Part shown: positions 31,918-40,305 of the stretch, in pieces
How positions within the stretch are numbered: position 1 is the stretch's first letter
Layout: each line of letters starts with the position of its first letter
NCBI GenBank assembly: GCA_904420205.1
Contig: CAJFUN010000005.1
Coordinates: forward strand, 1 to 55,246
From: Candidatus Parachristensenella avicola
GTDB taxonomy: Bacteria; Bacillota; Clostridia; Christensenellales; UMGS416
DNA: 55,246 bases
Direction of reading: 5' to 3'
Notes under the pieces: model-generated
Databases searched by the model: none
What the model was told of the DNA's origin: nothing
What the model saw: only the letters and a program-made list of their open reading frames with translations
Translations under genes and position numbers: made by a program

Positions 31918-34398
31918 ATGACGGTGAAGATTGCCTTAGCAGGTAACCCAAACTGCGGCAAAACCACAATGTTCAACTACCTGACCGGCAGCGCCCAATA
32001 TGTGGGCAACTGGCCTGGCGTGACGGTGGAAAAGAAGGAAGGAAGGCTACGGGGGCATAAGGATGTAACCATTATCGATCTGCCCGGTATTTATTCGCTA
32101 TCGCCGTACACGCTGGAGGAGGTCGTCGCCCGGAACTATTTAATCAAGGAGCGGCCGGATGTCATTTTGAATCTGGTAGACGCCTCCAATATGGAGCGCA
32201 ACCTTTACCTGACGACACAACTGTTGGAGACCGGGATCCCTGTCGTTGTAGCGCTGAATATGATCGATATCGTCAACAAGCGCGGAGACAAGATCGATAC
32301 GGCCCGGCTCTCCCAGGAGCTAGGGTGCCCTGTGGTGGAAACCTCGGGCTTAAAGGGCACCGGCGTGATGGAGGCGGCTGAAAAGGCCATCGCAGAAGGC
32401 GGAAAAAAGGCTCCGGCCCATTTTGTGCGTTTTGCCGATTTTATGGAAAAGGCGATTGCCGGCGCTGAGGAGGCGCTGGGTGCAACGGCGCCGGAAGGCC
32501 AGCGGCGCTGGTTCGCCATCAAGTGCTTGGAGAATGACGAACGCGTTAAAGAGATGATTACTTTAACCCCCGCTCAGGCTGAGCGCATATCGGCCCTGGC
32601 CCAAGCGGTGGAGGCCGAGCAAGAGGACGATATGGAGTCCATTGTTACAGCCCAGCGCTATGAATTCATCGGCAGCATCATCGGCGCTTGCCTGAAAAAG
32701 AAGGCCAGCGGCGTAACCATCTCCGATAAGATTGACCGCGTGGTGACCAACCGCTGGCTGGCGCTGCCAATCTTTGTCGTCGTCATGTTTATCGTCTATT
32801 ATGTGTCGGTTACCAGCGTCGGCACCTGGGTGACGGACTGGACCAATGACTGCCTCTTTGGCGAGGGATGGCATCTGTTCACCATTGGCTCCGCCGAATA
32901 TGAAGAGGTTGCCGGCGAATATGATCTGGCGCAGGCCAAGGTGGAGGCCTTTGTAGAGGCCGCCGGCGAAGCGGGCGTGGATACCGCGGCGCTGGAGGAA
33001 ACCCTGGAAGCCGATGAACCGGATCAGGCTGTCATTGATTCTTTTGCCGCGGCTGCCGCTTCGGTGAAGGCTGAGGCCGAGATCAGAGACGATGAAGGCA
33101 ACGTGGAAGAGACGCTCCCAGTGGACGCTGCAGCCTTTTCAGAAGCGGTAGCGGTGGCCGAGCCGGATCCGGCTGATTACGGCATATGGGTGCCCGGCAT
33201 CCCGGTGCTGGTGGAAAGCGGCCTTAGGGCGGTAAATTGTGCCCCCTGGTTGCAGGATCTGATCCTAAACGGCATCATTGCAGGCGTTGGCGCGGTGCTG
33301 GGTTTCGTACCGCAGATGTTGGTGCTGTTCCTCTTTCTGGCCTTCTTGGAGGGCTGCGGCTACATGGCCCGTATCGCCTTTATCATGGACCGCATCTTCC
33401 GCAAGTTCGGCCTCTCCGGTAAGTCCTTCATTCCCATGCTGATTGGCACCGGCTGCGGCGTGCCGGGCATCATGGCATCCCGTACCATTGAGAACGAGCG
33501 CGACCGCCGGATGACCATTATGACCACGACCTTTGTGCCCTGCGGCGCAAAGCTCCCCATTATCGCTTTAATTGCCGGTGCCCTCTTTAACGGCGCATGG
33601 TGGGTAAGCCCCTCGGCCTACTTTGTGGGCATCGGCGCCATCATTGTGTCCGGTATTATGCTGAAGAAGACCCGCATGTTCGCCGGCGACCCGGCGCCCT
33701 TTGTCATGGAGCTGCCGGCCTACCACTGGCCCACCGTGGGCAATGTGCTTCGCTCCATGTGGGAGCGCGGCTGGTCCTTCATCAAGAAGGCTGGTACCGT
33801 CATCTTGCTGGCGACCATCTTTGTGTGGTTCGCTTCGGGCTATGGCTTTGAGAATGGCCGCTTCGGCGCGGTTGCCATGGAGAACAGCATCTTGGCTGCC
33901 ATCGGAAACGCGATCGCTTGGATCTTCCGTCCCCTGGGCTGGGGCACCTGGCAAGCGGCTGTGGCCGCCATCACGGGCCTGATTGCCAAAGAAAACGTCG
34001 TCGGCACCTTTGGCATCCTCTTCGGCGGCTTCGACGAGGTGGCCGAGAACGGCTGGCAAATCTGGACCAACATGCAGGCCAGCTTTACCACCCTCTCTGC
34101 CTACTCCTTCCTGGTGTTCAACCTGCTCTGCGCGCCCTGCTTTGCGGCCATCGGCGCCATTAAGCGGGAAATGAACAATGCGAAGTGGACCTGGTTTGCC
34201 ATTGGATATCAGTGCGTATTTGCCTATGTGATCTCCATGTGCATCTACCAGCTCGGTATGCTCTTCACCACCGGCGCCTTCGGTATTGGCACAGTCGTTG
34301 CCATTGCCCTGATCGGCGTAATGATCTGGATGCTAGCCCGCAGCGGCAGCAGTAGCCGCAAGCTTTCGCCGTCATCCAGCCTAGAAAGGGGGATTTAA
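31918..34398 (+). CDS. feoB: FeoB ferrous iron transporter
   Basis: The protein has 826 residues from ATG 31918 behind AAGGAGGA. The N-terminal G-domain shows GNPNCGKTTMFN (G1), DLPG (G3) and NMID (G4). It is followed by the helical GDI-like region and the Gate-motif membrane domain (LEGCGYMARIAFIMDR, GTGCGVPGIMASRT, FVPCGAK). It imports Fe2+ under anoxic conditions. The unusual feature is a stretch of about 100 residues (roughly 322-420) between the first membrane helix and the conserved GIIAGVGAVLGFVPQM helix. It has about 28 acidic and only 3 basic residues and should face outward. Most FeoB proteins have a much shorter loop there. Confidence 0.95.
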   Translation: MTVKIALAGNPNCGKTTMFNYLTGSAQYVGNWPGVTVEKKEGRLRGHKDVTIIDLPGIYSLSPYTLEEVVARNYLIKERPDVILNLVDASNMERNLYLTTQLLETGIPVVVALNMIDIVNKRGDKIDTARLSQELGCPVVETSGLKGTGVMEAAEKAIAEGGKKAPAHFVRFADFMEKAIAGAEEALGATAPEGQRRWFAIKCLENDERVKEMITLTPAQAERISALAQAVEAEQEDDMESIVTAQRYEFIGSIIGACLKKKASGVTISDKIDRVVTNRWLALPIFVVVMFIVYYVSVTSVGTWVTDWTNDCLFGEGWHLFTIGSAEYEEVAGEYDLAQAKVEAFVEAAGEAGVDTAALEETLEADEPDQAVIDSFAAAAASVKAEAEIRDDEGNVEETLPVDAAAFSEAVAVAEPDPADYGIWVPGIPVLVESGLRAVNCAPWLQDLILNGIIAGVGAVLGFVPQMLVLFLFLAFLEGCGYMARIAFIMDRIFRKFGLSGKSFIPMLIGTGCGVPGIMASRTIENERDRRMTIMTTTFVPCGAKLPIIALIAGALFNGAWWVSPSAYFVGIGAIIVSGIMLKKTRMFAGDPAPFVMELPAYHWPTVGNVLRSMWERGWSFIKKAGTVILLATIFVWFASGYGFENGRFGAVAMENSILAAIGNAIAWIFRPLGWGTWQAAVAAITGLIAKENVVGTFGILFGGFDEVAENGWQIWTNMQASFTTLSAYSFLVFNLLCAPCFAAIGAIKREMNNAKWTWFAIGYQCVFAYVISMCIYQLGMLFTTGAFGIGTVVAIALIGVMIWMLARSGSSSRKLSPSSSLERGI

Positions 34399-34401
34399 TC
34401 C

Positions 34402-34551
34402 ATGCTCTCTACCATCGTGATTTCCGGTATCCTGATCGTCCTGGTTGCGCTTATTATTATGAAATTGGTGAAAGATGGAAAGTCCGGAGGCTGCAGCGGA
34501 AATTGCGGCAGCTGCGGCGGGTGCTCGCATTCGGGGCAGTGCCGTCATTAA
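34402..34551 (+). CDS. FeoB-associated Cys-rich membrane peptide
   Basis: This 49-residue gene lies 3 nt after feoB. One membrane helix (about 4-22) is followed by a short basic stretch and a cysteine-rich tail CSGNCGSCGGC with a sixth Cys near the end and two His. It fits the FeoB-associated Cys-rich membrane protein family (PF12669 type), thought to assist FeoB, possibly by handling iron at the inner face. ATG 34402 is preceded by AAAGGGGG. Confidence 0.85.
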   Translation: MLSTIVISGILIVLVALIIMKLVKDGKSGGCSGNCGSCGGCSHSGQCRH

Positions 34552-34583
34552 GGCAAGCGCAAGAAGGAAAGGGGGAATCTTGG

Positions 34584-34976
34584 ATGGCAGAGGCAAAGCA
34601 GCCCACCCCAGGGGCGCTCCGATATCTGGCAGTTTTTGCCCAGCTGGCAGGTGCAGGCGGCACAATCCGTTCAGTTGAGCTTTCAAGAGCGATGGGCGTT
34701 AGCCGCCCTGGGGTATCCAAAGCCGTTAAGCTGCTTCAGGAGCAAGCGTTGGTGGAGCGCACAGAACGGGGAAAGCTCAGGCTGACAGCCTCGGGCCGGC
34801 GATGGTCCCGGATCGCGTCCCGCCAATACGATATATTGTATCGGTATTTGGTGGAAACGCTTCGGGTGGACGAAAAGACGGCCCGAGCGGATGCGCTGAC
34901 CTGCGCATTCCTGCTCTCCGACCAGAGCCGTTCCCGGCTGGAGACGCCGCCGGAGCCAAACCATGCGGTAGGATAA
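34584..34976 (+). CDS. DtxR-like winged-helix regulator lacking the usual metal ligands
   Basis: The protein has 130 residues from ATG 34584 behind AAAGGGGG. The N-terminal winged helix follows the DtxR/MntR pattern (ALRYLAVFAQLAGAGGTIRSVELSRAMGVSRPGVSKAVKLL, then LRLTASGRRWSRIA). The second region (VDEKTARADALTCAFLLSDQS) aligns with the dimerisation domain of DtxR, where family members read DEACRWEHVMSDE. In that alignment the Cys, Glu and His ligands become Leu, Ala and Phe. The His before the first helix pair also seems to be absent. It probably binds DNA, perhaps the palindrome before feoB, but it may respond to something other than free Fe2+ or Mn2+ (inference). Confidence 0.75.
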   Translation: MAEAKQPTPGALRYLAVFAQLAGAGGTIRSVELSRAMGVSRPGVSKAVKLLQEQALVERTERGKLRLTASGRRWSRIASRQYDILYRYLVETLRVDEKTARADALTCAFLLSDQSRSRLETPPEPNHAVG

Positions 34977-35016
34977 CCGCTGTGGGGCAAGGCCTAAAGG
35001 CGGACAATATCGAATC

Positions 35017-35053
35017 AAAATGGACGACCGGTTCAACCGGTCGTCCATTTTTG
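35017..35053. terminator. bidirectional terminator after the feo operon
   Basis: A near-perfect palindrome with 17-nt arms (AAAATGGACGACCGGTT, 35017-35033, and its complement 35035-35051) ends in TTTTT. It separates the rightward feo genes from the leftward acetyltransferase gene. Confidence 0.85.
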
Positions 35054-35091
35054 TATGCAGCAGCCCGCGCTCAAAGCTGGCGAAAGAGCCT

Positions 35092-35685
35092 TTACTTCCC
35101 AGTATATAGCGGGTAACGGTGGCGGTCCGCTTCGGTGATGGGCCGCATAACCCTGCAGGGCACGCCCGCGGCGACGACGTTGGACGGGATGGAGCGGGTT
35201 ACCACACTACCCGCACCGATCACGGCGTTATCCCCGATGCTCACGCCGGCCAACACGGTAACGCCGGCGCCGATCCACACATTATCGCCAACGGTGATGG
35301 GTTTGGCGACCTCCATACCTGCCTTGCGCTGCTCAGGATCAATGGCGTGCTCCGCCGTGGTAAAGCAGCAGTTGGGGGCTACGAAAACATGGGTGCCGAA
35401 GGAAACTTTAGCCCCGTCGGTAATGATCAGGTTATGATTGGCGTAAAAGAAATCCCCGACGGAGATGTTATAGCCGTAATCACACCAAAATGGCGGCATA
35501 AAGACGGCTTCCTTGCCCACTGCACCCAGAAGGCCTTCGAGGATCTCACGCTGGCCCTTGCGGTCGTTGGGGTGCAGCTGATTATATTGGAAGCATACAT
35601 CCTTGCAGCGGAGGATTTCCGCTTCCAATTCCGGGTTATAGCATGCCTGAAACAGACAGTTTATGGGAACCTTTGGCCTGGACAT
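35092..35685 (-). CDS. sugar O-acetyltransferase (maltose/galactoside acetyltransferase family)
   Basis: The protein has 197 residues from ATG 35685, chosen over ATG 35715, which has no ribosome binding site. An N-terminal Mac domain (ELEAEILRCKDVCFQYNQLHP) is followed by left-handed beta-helix hexapeptide repeats (ITVGDNVWIGAGVTVLAGVSIGDNAVIGAGSVV). The catalytic His is likely that in CFTTAEHAIDPEQR. It transfers acetyl from acetyl-CoA to sugar hydroxyls, usually with broad specificity in the cytosol. It is a single-gene unit. Confidence 0.9.
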   Translation of the reverse strand: MSRPKVPINCLFQACYNPELEAEILRCKDVCFQYNQLHPNDRKGQREILEGLLGAVGKEAVFMPPFWCDYGYNISVGDFFYANHNLIITDGAKVSFGTHVFVAPNCCFTTAEHAIDPEQRKAGMEVAKPITVGDNVWIGAGVTVLAGVSIGDNAVIGAGSVVTRSIPSNVVAAGVPCRVMRPITEADRHRYPLYTGK

Positions 35686-35784
35686 GGAAACACCTGCCTT
35701 ATCCTTTTTTCCCATTGTAGCACATGCGAAACAAGACGCCCATGGGTGATTTTGCGCGCTGCGTGTGGCGGGGACAGGAGCCGA

Positions 35785-37170
35785 TCAGTTTCCGTAAAGG
35801 GGCATCCCATCCGGCATTTGCATTCGGCGGTCCATAAGGCGGCGAAACATCAAAAGAAAGACCAGTGTGGACACGATTCCGCCCATGATATCGGCGACCC
35901 CTTCAGCATAAAACGCCCCCTCCGCGCCCAGCCATAGCGGCAAAAGCAACGTCAGCAGAAAGAGCACGCCTTTGCGCAGCAAAGATAGTGTAACGGCTAT
36001 CCTTGCAATGCCAAGAGCGGTAAATCCGTCCACTACGGTATACTGAAAAGCCAAGGGGATGATACCGATGGTAAAGATCTTAATGCCCCACACGGCCTGG
36101 CGGATAAGCTCGGGATCTTGGGTGAAGATTCGGACGAAATAGTGGGAGGCGACATGGGACAAAAGGAACATGACGCCTGTGAAAGCAACGCTCATAAGGA
36201 GAATGTGCTTTTCCCCTTCTCCAATACGCTTGACTTGCTTAGCACCATAGTTAAAGCTGAGGATGGGCTGGGTGCCGCCGGTAATCCCGGCCATCGGCAT
36301 CGTAATCAGCTGCATATAGCTGAGCACAATGGTAGCGCAGGTTACCAGCCGATCGCCCAGTTCCGGCCCGCCCCAGCGCTGTAGCACGCTGTTAAGGGCA
36401 ATAATGACGATGCTATCGGTAGCGATGATAATAAAGGGGGAAAGCCCGAAGGTAAGCACCCGGCGGACGACGGCCCAATCCAGCTGCCAGGGCTGCAGAC
36501 GGATCGCCGCGCGGCGGCTCAGCAGAAAAAGCAGCACAAAGAGGCAGGAGGCAGCCTGAGAAAGTACGGTTGCCAGGGCCGCTCCGGCTACGTCCATGCC
36601 CACAAGAAAAATGAAGACCGGATCCAGCACGATATTCAAAAGTGCGCCGATGATCACTGTCATCATGCCGACCGTGGCGTAGCCTTGGCAGATGATAAAC
36701 TGGTTCAGCCCTACGGATAGCAGGGCAAAGACGGATCCGGCGGCGTAGTAGGTCATATAGATGTCGGCATAGGGGAAGGTCTGCGGGCTGGCGCCAAAGG
36801 CCATAAGCAGCGGCCGCTTGAAAAGCAAGATGATAATCGTTAAAACTGCGGACAGCGCGCAGAGCATGGTAAAGCAGGTGGAAAGGATGCGGCGCGCGCC
36901 GGATTGGTTGCCTTCGCCCATACGCATGGCCACAAGAGGCGCGCCGCCCAGGCCTACCAGCGATGCGAAGGAGGTGATCAGCGTAACGATGGGGCCGCAG
37001 ACGCCGACCCCAGCCAAAGCCTGGGCGCCGATCCCTTCAATATTTCCAATATATATTCGATCTACGATCCCGTACAGGACATTCACAAGCTGGGCCAGCA
37101 TAGAGGGAATTGCCAGCTTCCATACCAAACGGGAAATGGGATCGCGACCGAGGTCATTGCCTTTTGACAT
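35785..37170 (-). CDS. MATE-family multidrug/metabolite efflux transporter
   Basis: The protein has 461 residues with about twelve hydrophobic helices. It shows MATE hallmarks in both halves (KLAIPSMLAQLVNVLYGIVDRIYIG, and ITGGTQPILSFNYGAKQ). Such proteins export cationic drugs or metabolites with H+ or Na+ antiport. AAGGAG precedes the ATG. The substrate is not predictable. Confidence 0.9.
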   Translation of the reverse strand: MSKGNDLGRDPISRLVWKLAIPSMLAQLVNVLYGIVDRIYIGNIEGIGAQALAGVGVCGPIVTLITSFASLVGLGGAPLVAMRMGEGNQSGARRILSTCFTMLCALSAVLTIIILLFKRPLLMAFGASPQTFPYADIYMTYYAAGSVFALLSVGLNQFIICQGYATVGMMTVIIGALLNIVLDPVFIFLVGMDVAGAALATVLSQAASCLFVLLFLLSRRAAIRLQPWQLDWAVVRRVLTFGLSPFIIIATDSIVIIALNSVLQRWGGPELGDRLVTCATIVLSYMQLITMPMAGITGGTQPILSFNYGAKQVKRIGEGEKHILLMSVAFTGVMFLLSHVASHYFVRIFTQDPELIRQAVWGIKIFTIGIIPLAFQYTVVDGFTALGIARIAVTLSLLRKGVLFLLTLLLPLWLGAEGAFYAEGVADIMGGIVSTLVFLLMFRRLMDRRMQMPDGMPLYGN

Positions 37171-37205
37171 GATATACTCCTTGGTACGTAAATCAATAGG
37201 CCCCG

Positions 37206-37694
37206 CTACGGGGCGCTGCTTACCGTCAGATCAGCCGTCTGCCCGCCGCAGGCCTGCAGCAACGCCTGCGGAGAAAGCTCAATTTGCGTGCCGACCCGGC
37301 CGCCGCTGACGAAGATGGTATCAAAATTCAGGCAGCTTTCATGCAAATAGGTGGGATAGGCCTTCTTCATGCCGATGGGTGTGCATCCGCCCCGGATATA
37401 TCCTGTGACGGACAGAATATCTTTGACGGGCAAAAGATGGAGCGACTTTTCCTGCACGGTTCGAGCGGCCTTTTTTACATCGAGCTCCTCTGCTACTGGA
37501 ATGACGAAAACATAAAAGCCGCGCCCCCTGCCCTGGGTGATCAGCGTCTTGAAGGTGCGCTCCGGCGGCTGCCCCAACTGCTGGGCGACGGAAACCCCGT
37601 CGGTGAAATGCTCGCAAATATACGTGTATAGGCGGTAAGGGATTTTGTGCTGCTCCAGAAAGCGCATGGCGTTTGTCTTCGTTTCTTTGGGCAT
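37206..37694 (-). CDS. ybaK: YbaK/EbsC-type Cys-tRNA(Pro) deacylase
   Basis: The protein has 162 residues from ATG 37694 behind AAAGGAG; an upstream extension of the frame is AT-rich and not coding. It shows the family order FLEQHKIPYRLYTY, VAQQLGQPPERTFKTLI (with the catalytic Lys), AARTVQEKSLHLLPVKDI, TGYIRGGCTPIGMKK and DTIFVSGGRVGTQIELSP. It hydrolyses Cys mischarged on tRNA(Pro) in trans. A small hairpin over its stop (CCCCGTAGCGGGG) precedes the MATE gene 35 nt downstream, so co-transcription with MATE is possible. Confidence 0.92.
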   Translation of the reverse strand: MPKETKTNAMRFLEQHKIPYRLYTYICEHFTDGVSVAQQLGQPPERTFKTLITQGRGRGFYVFVIPVAEELDVKKAARTVQEKSLHLLPVKDILSVTGYIRGGCTPIGMKKAYPTYLHESCLNFDTIFVSGGRVGTQIELSPQALLQACGGQTADLTVSSAP

Positions 37695-37831
37695 AAGCGT
37701 CTCCTTTGTCACAAATTTAGGGAAATACAGAGTAAAAAAGTATAAAAAATCAGTAATGGAAAAAATTACCAGTTTCTTCCTGCGCTCGAATGTGTAATGC
37801 TTGAACCAATTCGAGAAAGGGGGCAAACGCC

Positions 37832-38455
37832 ATGAATGTCTACGGGTATATCCGCGTCTCCACCAGAGAGCAGAATGAGGACCGGCAGCGAATCGCCATG
37901 CTGGAGTTTCCAGTGGAGGAGCGCAACCTATATATGGACAAACTCAGCGGCAAAGATTTTAACCGGCCGCAATACCGGAAGCTGATGCGCAGGCTAAAGC
38001 CGGAGGACGTGCTGGTCATTAAGTCCATTGACCGGTTGGGACGAAATTATAAAGAGATCCTGGAACAATGGCGGATTATTACCAAAGAGAAAAAAGTCGA
38101 TGTAGTTGTGATCGATATGCCGCTCCTGGATACTCGAAAGGGACGGGATCTTACCGGCACGCTTATCGCCGATATCGTCCTGCAGCTACTTTCCTATGTG
38201 GCGCAGACGGAACGCGAAAATATCCGCCAGCGTCAGGCGGAGGGCATTGCCGCCGCCAAGATGCGGGGCGTTCGGTTCGGGCGGCCTTGTAAGCCCAAGC
38301 CTGAAATTTTTCCGGCCGTCTATACCAGTTGGAAGCGCCAGCAGATCAGCGGGCGGGAAGCGGCAAGGCAGCTTAAAATCACCCATGCGACCTTTTTCCG
38401 CTGGGCGCGAGAGATGGAGAGCGCCAAAACAAAGCATTCCCGGTCAAAGCGGTAG
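37832..38455 (+). CDS. small serine recombinase (resolvase/invertase type)
   Basis: The protein has 207 residues. The catalytic block GYIRVSTREQNEDRQ places the nucleophile at Ser10. KSIDRLGRNYKEI carries the conserved Arg pair, followed by the long E-helix region (LLSYVAQTERENIRQRQAEGI) and a C-terminal helix-turn-helix (GREAARQLKITHATFFRWA). AAAGGGGG precedes the ATG. No transposase, inverted repeat pair or invertible promoter is evident next to it, so it may act at a distant site or be a leftover of a mobile element. Codon usage resembles the neighbours. Confidence 0.9.
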   Translation: MNVYGYIRVSTREQNEDRQRIAMLEFPVEERNLYMDKLSGKDFNRPQYRKLMRRLKPEDVLVIKSIDRLGRNYKEILEQWRIITKEKKVDVVVIDMPLLDTRKGRDLTGTLIADIVLQLLSYVAQTERENIRQRQAEGIAAAKMRGVRFGRPCKPKPEIFPAVYTSWKRQQISGREAARQLKITHATFFRWAREMESAKTKHSRSKR

Positions 38456-38618
38456 CATCGCGTGGCCGCCGCCGGGGAATGCGCATGGGAACGGGCGCGG
38501 CGGTTTATTTAAATTCGGCCTACCCACAGAACACGGACGCTTGGTTCAGCGCCCTTCCATGGGCGCCAAACCAGGTTATGCCCATGCGCGTCCCGGAAAC
38601 ACTTTCGGGGCGCGTTTG

Positions 38619-39371
38619 TTATCTCATCCACAGCACCAGGCTCAGCGCCGCCAGATGCAGCGGGTAGAAGCCATAAAAGAGATATTTGGCTGATCGGCCT
38701 TTGCGCCCCCTGTAGCTGCCCAATAGCGCCAGTGCAGGCAGCTGGCCGAGGCGGTATCCCGCTTCGGCAGCAAAGGTGCGCAGCGAAAGGCCTCCCGGTT
38801 GCTCCAGGCAAGGCATTAAAGTAATCAGGAACATGATGAGACACAGCACGGTGGCGGCGGTAAAGCCGGCCAGCCGGTCAATACGGGCATGGTGAAAGGC
38901 CAGCGCCAGCAGCACAGGAAAAAACGCTCCATCGCCGGGCAGGGCGGCTAGGCACAAAAGCACGATGCAGACCAGCCGCAGTTCAAGCTGGGGGATATGA
39001 TTCCAGGCCCATAGCGCGCCAAGCGCCAGCAGCAGGGTATAAATCATATTCAGCCGAGTAAAGCTGGCGGCTGTGATCGTTCCGCCGGATTGGATGCCGG
39101 CGACAAAGCATACAAAAGGAAGATAAGAGAGAAGCGCAAAAATCCCAAGCCGACGGGCGTAGGCGGATACGCTTCGCGTATGCGCATATCCTTCAGCGAT
39201 GAAGAAGCTGAATATCGGCATGGCCATTGCGCCGATGGTGTGGGAAAGGATCCCTTGCCAGGAGGATTGCGGCCAAAAAACCCAAGCAACATGGTCGATC
39301 AGCATGGCGGCCATGGCGGTCAGTTTTAGCGTCCAGGCGCTCAGATCCAAAGAAGCGGTTCGTTGCCTCAT
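38619..39371 (-). CDS. TraX-family membrane protein
   Basis: The protein has 250 residues from ATG 39371, where CAGGAGG lies 5 nt upstream. It has about seven to eight hydrophobic segments and the TraX pattern LKLTAMAAMLIDHVAW, MPIFSFFIAEGYAHTRS and YLFYGFYPLHLAAL. TraX was first described as an F-pilin acetylase; chromosomal clostridial copies are widespread and of unknown target, probably membrane acyltransferases. There is no conjugation gene nearby. Confidence 0.87.
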   Translation of the reverse strand: MRQRTASLDLSAWTLKLTAMAAMLIDHVAWVFWPQSSWQGILSHTIGAMAMPIFSFFIAEGYAHTRSVSAYARRLGIFALLSYLPFVCFVAGIQSGGTITAASFTRLNMIYTLLLALGALWAWNHIPQLELRLVCIVLLCLAALPGDGAFFPVLLALAFHHARIDRLAGFTAATVLCLIMFLITLMPCLEQPGGLSLRTFAAEAGYRLGQLPALALLGSYRGRKGRSAKYLFYGFYPLHLAALSLVLWMR

Positions 39372-39486
39372 GATGGCCTCCTGTCTATAGATAGGATGAC
39401 GGATATGGCGGACGAGCGCTAGCCCGCATTCGTGCATCGGAAAGCGTCAGAAATAAACGAAGAACACGCTCCGCGCGTTGCGCGTC

Positions 39487-40305
39487 TTATGGCTTTTGCG
39501 CGGCCAGGCACAGCCAGTTGGGCAACGCGGCCATGGGGTTTTGGCGCCAGTCATACATCCGGTCGACCGCATCACGGCTGAATGTCGCCCCCGCCACCAG
39601 CGATTCACTGGGCGCCCAATAAGGGGCCTCGTAATCCTTCTCCGCGAAGAGCTCCGCAATATGGGAAAGCCGGAGCCCGGCATCCAGCATTGCATTGAGA
39701 ATATCCTGCACGCGCCAGGCAAAATTAATGTTATATACGTCCTCATAGGGGCCCGTTCGGTCATAGGGCTTTATGATGCGGGCGTCCTGATCAAAGGGAC
39801 GCTGGAAAGGACGGACGTCGTACATGAGATAATAAGCGCCGGGACGCATTATCCGGTAGACGCTCCGATACATAGCCGCAAGGTCGTCGATCCACACATG
39901 GACGCCATTGGAGGTATAGACAAAATCAAAGGTGCGGTCCGGCAGGCCGGATAGCGTCATGGTATTGGTACACACGAAGCGAATGCGGGCAGATATGCCC
40001 ATACGTTCAGCGGCCGCCTGTGCATGGGCCAGCTGGTTCTCGGAAATATCGCAGGAGGTTACCTGAGCCCCCAGCAGGGCAAAGGCGAAGACAGCCAGAT
40101 TGTCCCCGCTGGAAGGCACGCAGACGGAGCGGCCGGCCATCGATGGCACATATTGGCGCATCAGGGCCCATACCTCGCGGTGAAAGGCGCGGACTGGATC
40201 CTCTAGGATACGGCTGAGCATGCCGGCAGAATGATGATGCCGGGCATATGCCTCCGCATAGTCGTTCCAGCTCTGCCGATTCTTTTCGCTGATATACGCC
40301 TTCAT
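39487..40305 (-). CDS. class I SAM-dependent methyltransferase
   Basis: The protein has 272 residues. Motif I is degenerate (SVCVPSSGDNLAVFA, with PSSGDN in place of xxGxGxG). It is followed by VTSCDISENQLAHA, FVCTNTMTL and DFVYTSNGVHVWI. The C-terminal half (RQNPMAALPNWLCLAAQK) is typical of a clostridial methyltransferase group of unknown substrate. Its start codon overlaps the stop of the upstream secreted-protein gene (ATGA at 40302-40305), so the two are translated together. Confidence 0.85.
   Translation of the reverse strand: MKAYISEKNRQSWNDYAEAYARHHHSAGMLSRILEDPVRAFHREVWALMRQYVPSMAGRSVCVPSSGDNLAVFAFALLGAQVTSCDISENQLAHAQAAAERMGISARIRFVCTNTMTLSGLPDRTFDFVYTSNGVHVWIDDLAAMYRSVYRIMRPGAYYLMYDVRPFQRPFDQDARIIKPYDRTGPYEDVYNINFAWRVQDILNAMLDAGLRLSHIAELFAEKDYEAPYWAPSESLVAGATFSRDAVDRMYDWRQNPMAALPNWLCLAAQKP

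Noticed and set aside
38619..39371. TraX as evidence of a conjugative element
   Set aside because: No relaxase, coupling protein or type IV secretion genes are present; chromosomal TraX-family genes are common in Clostridia.
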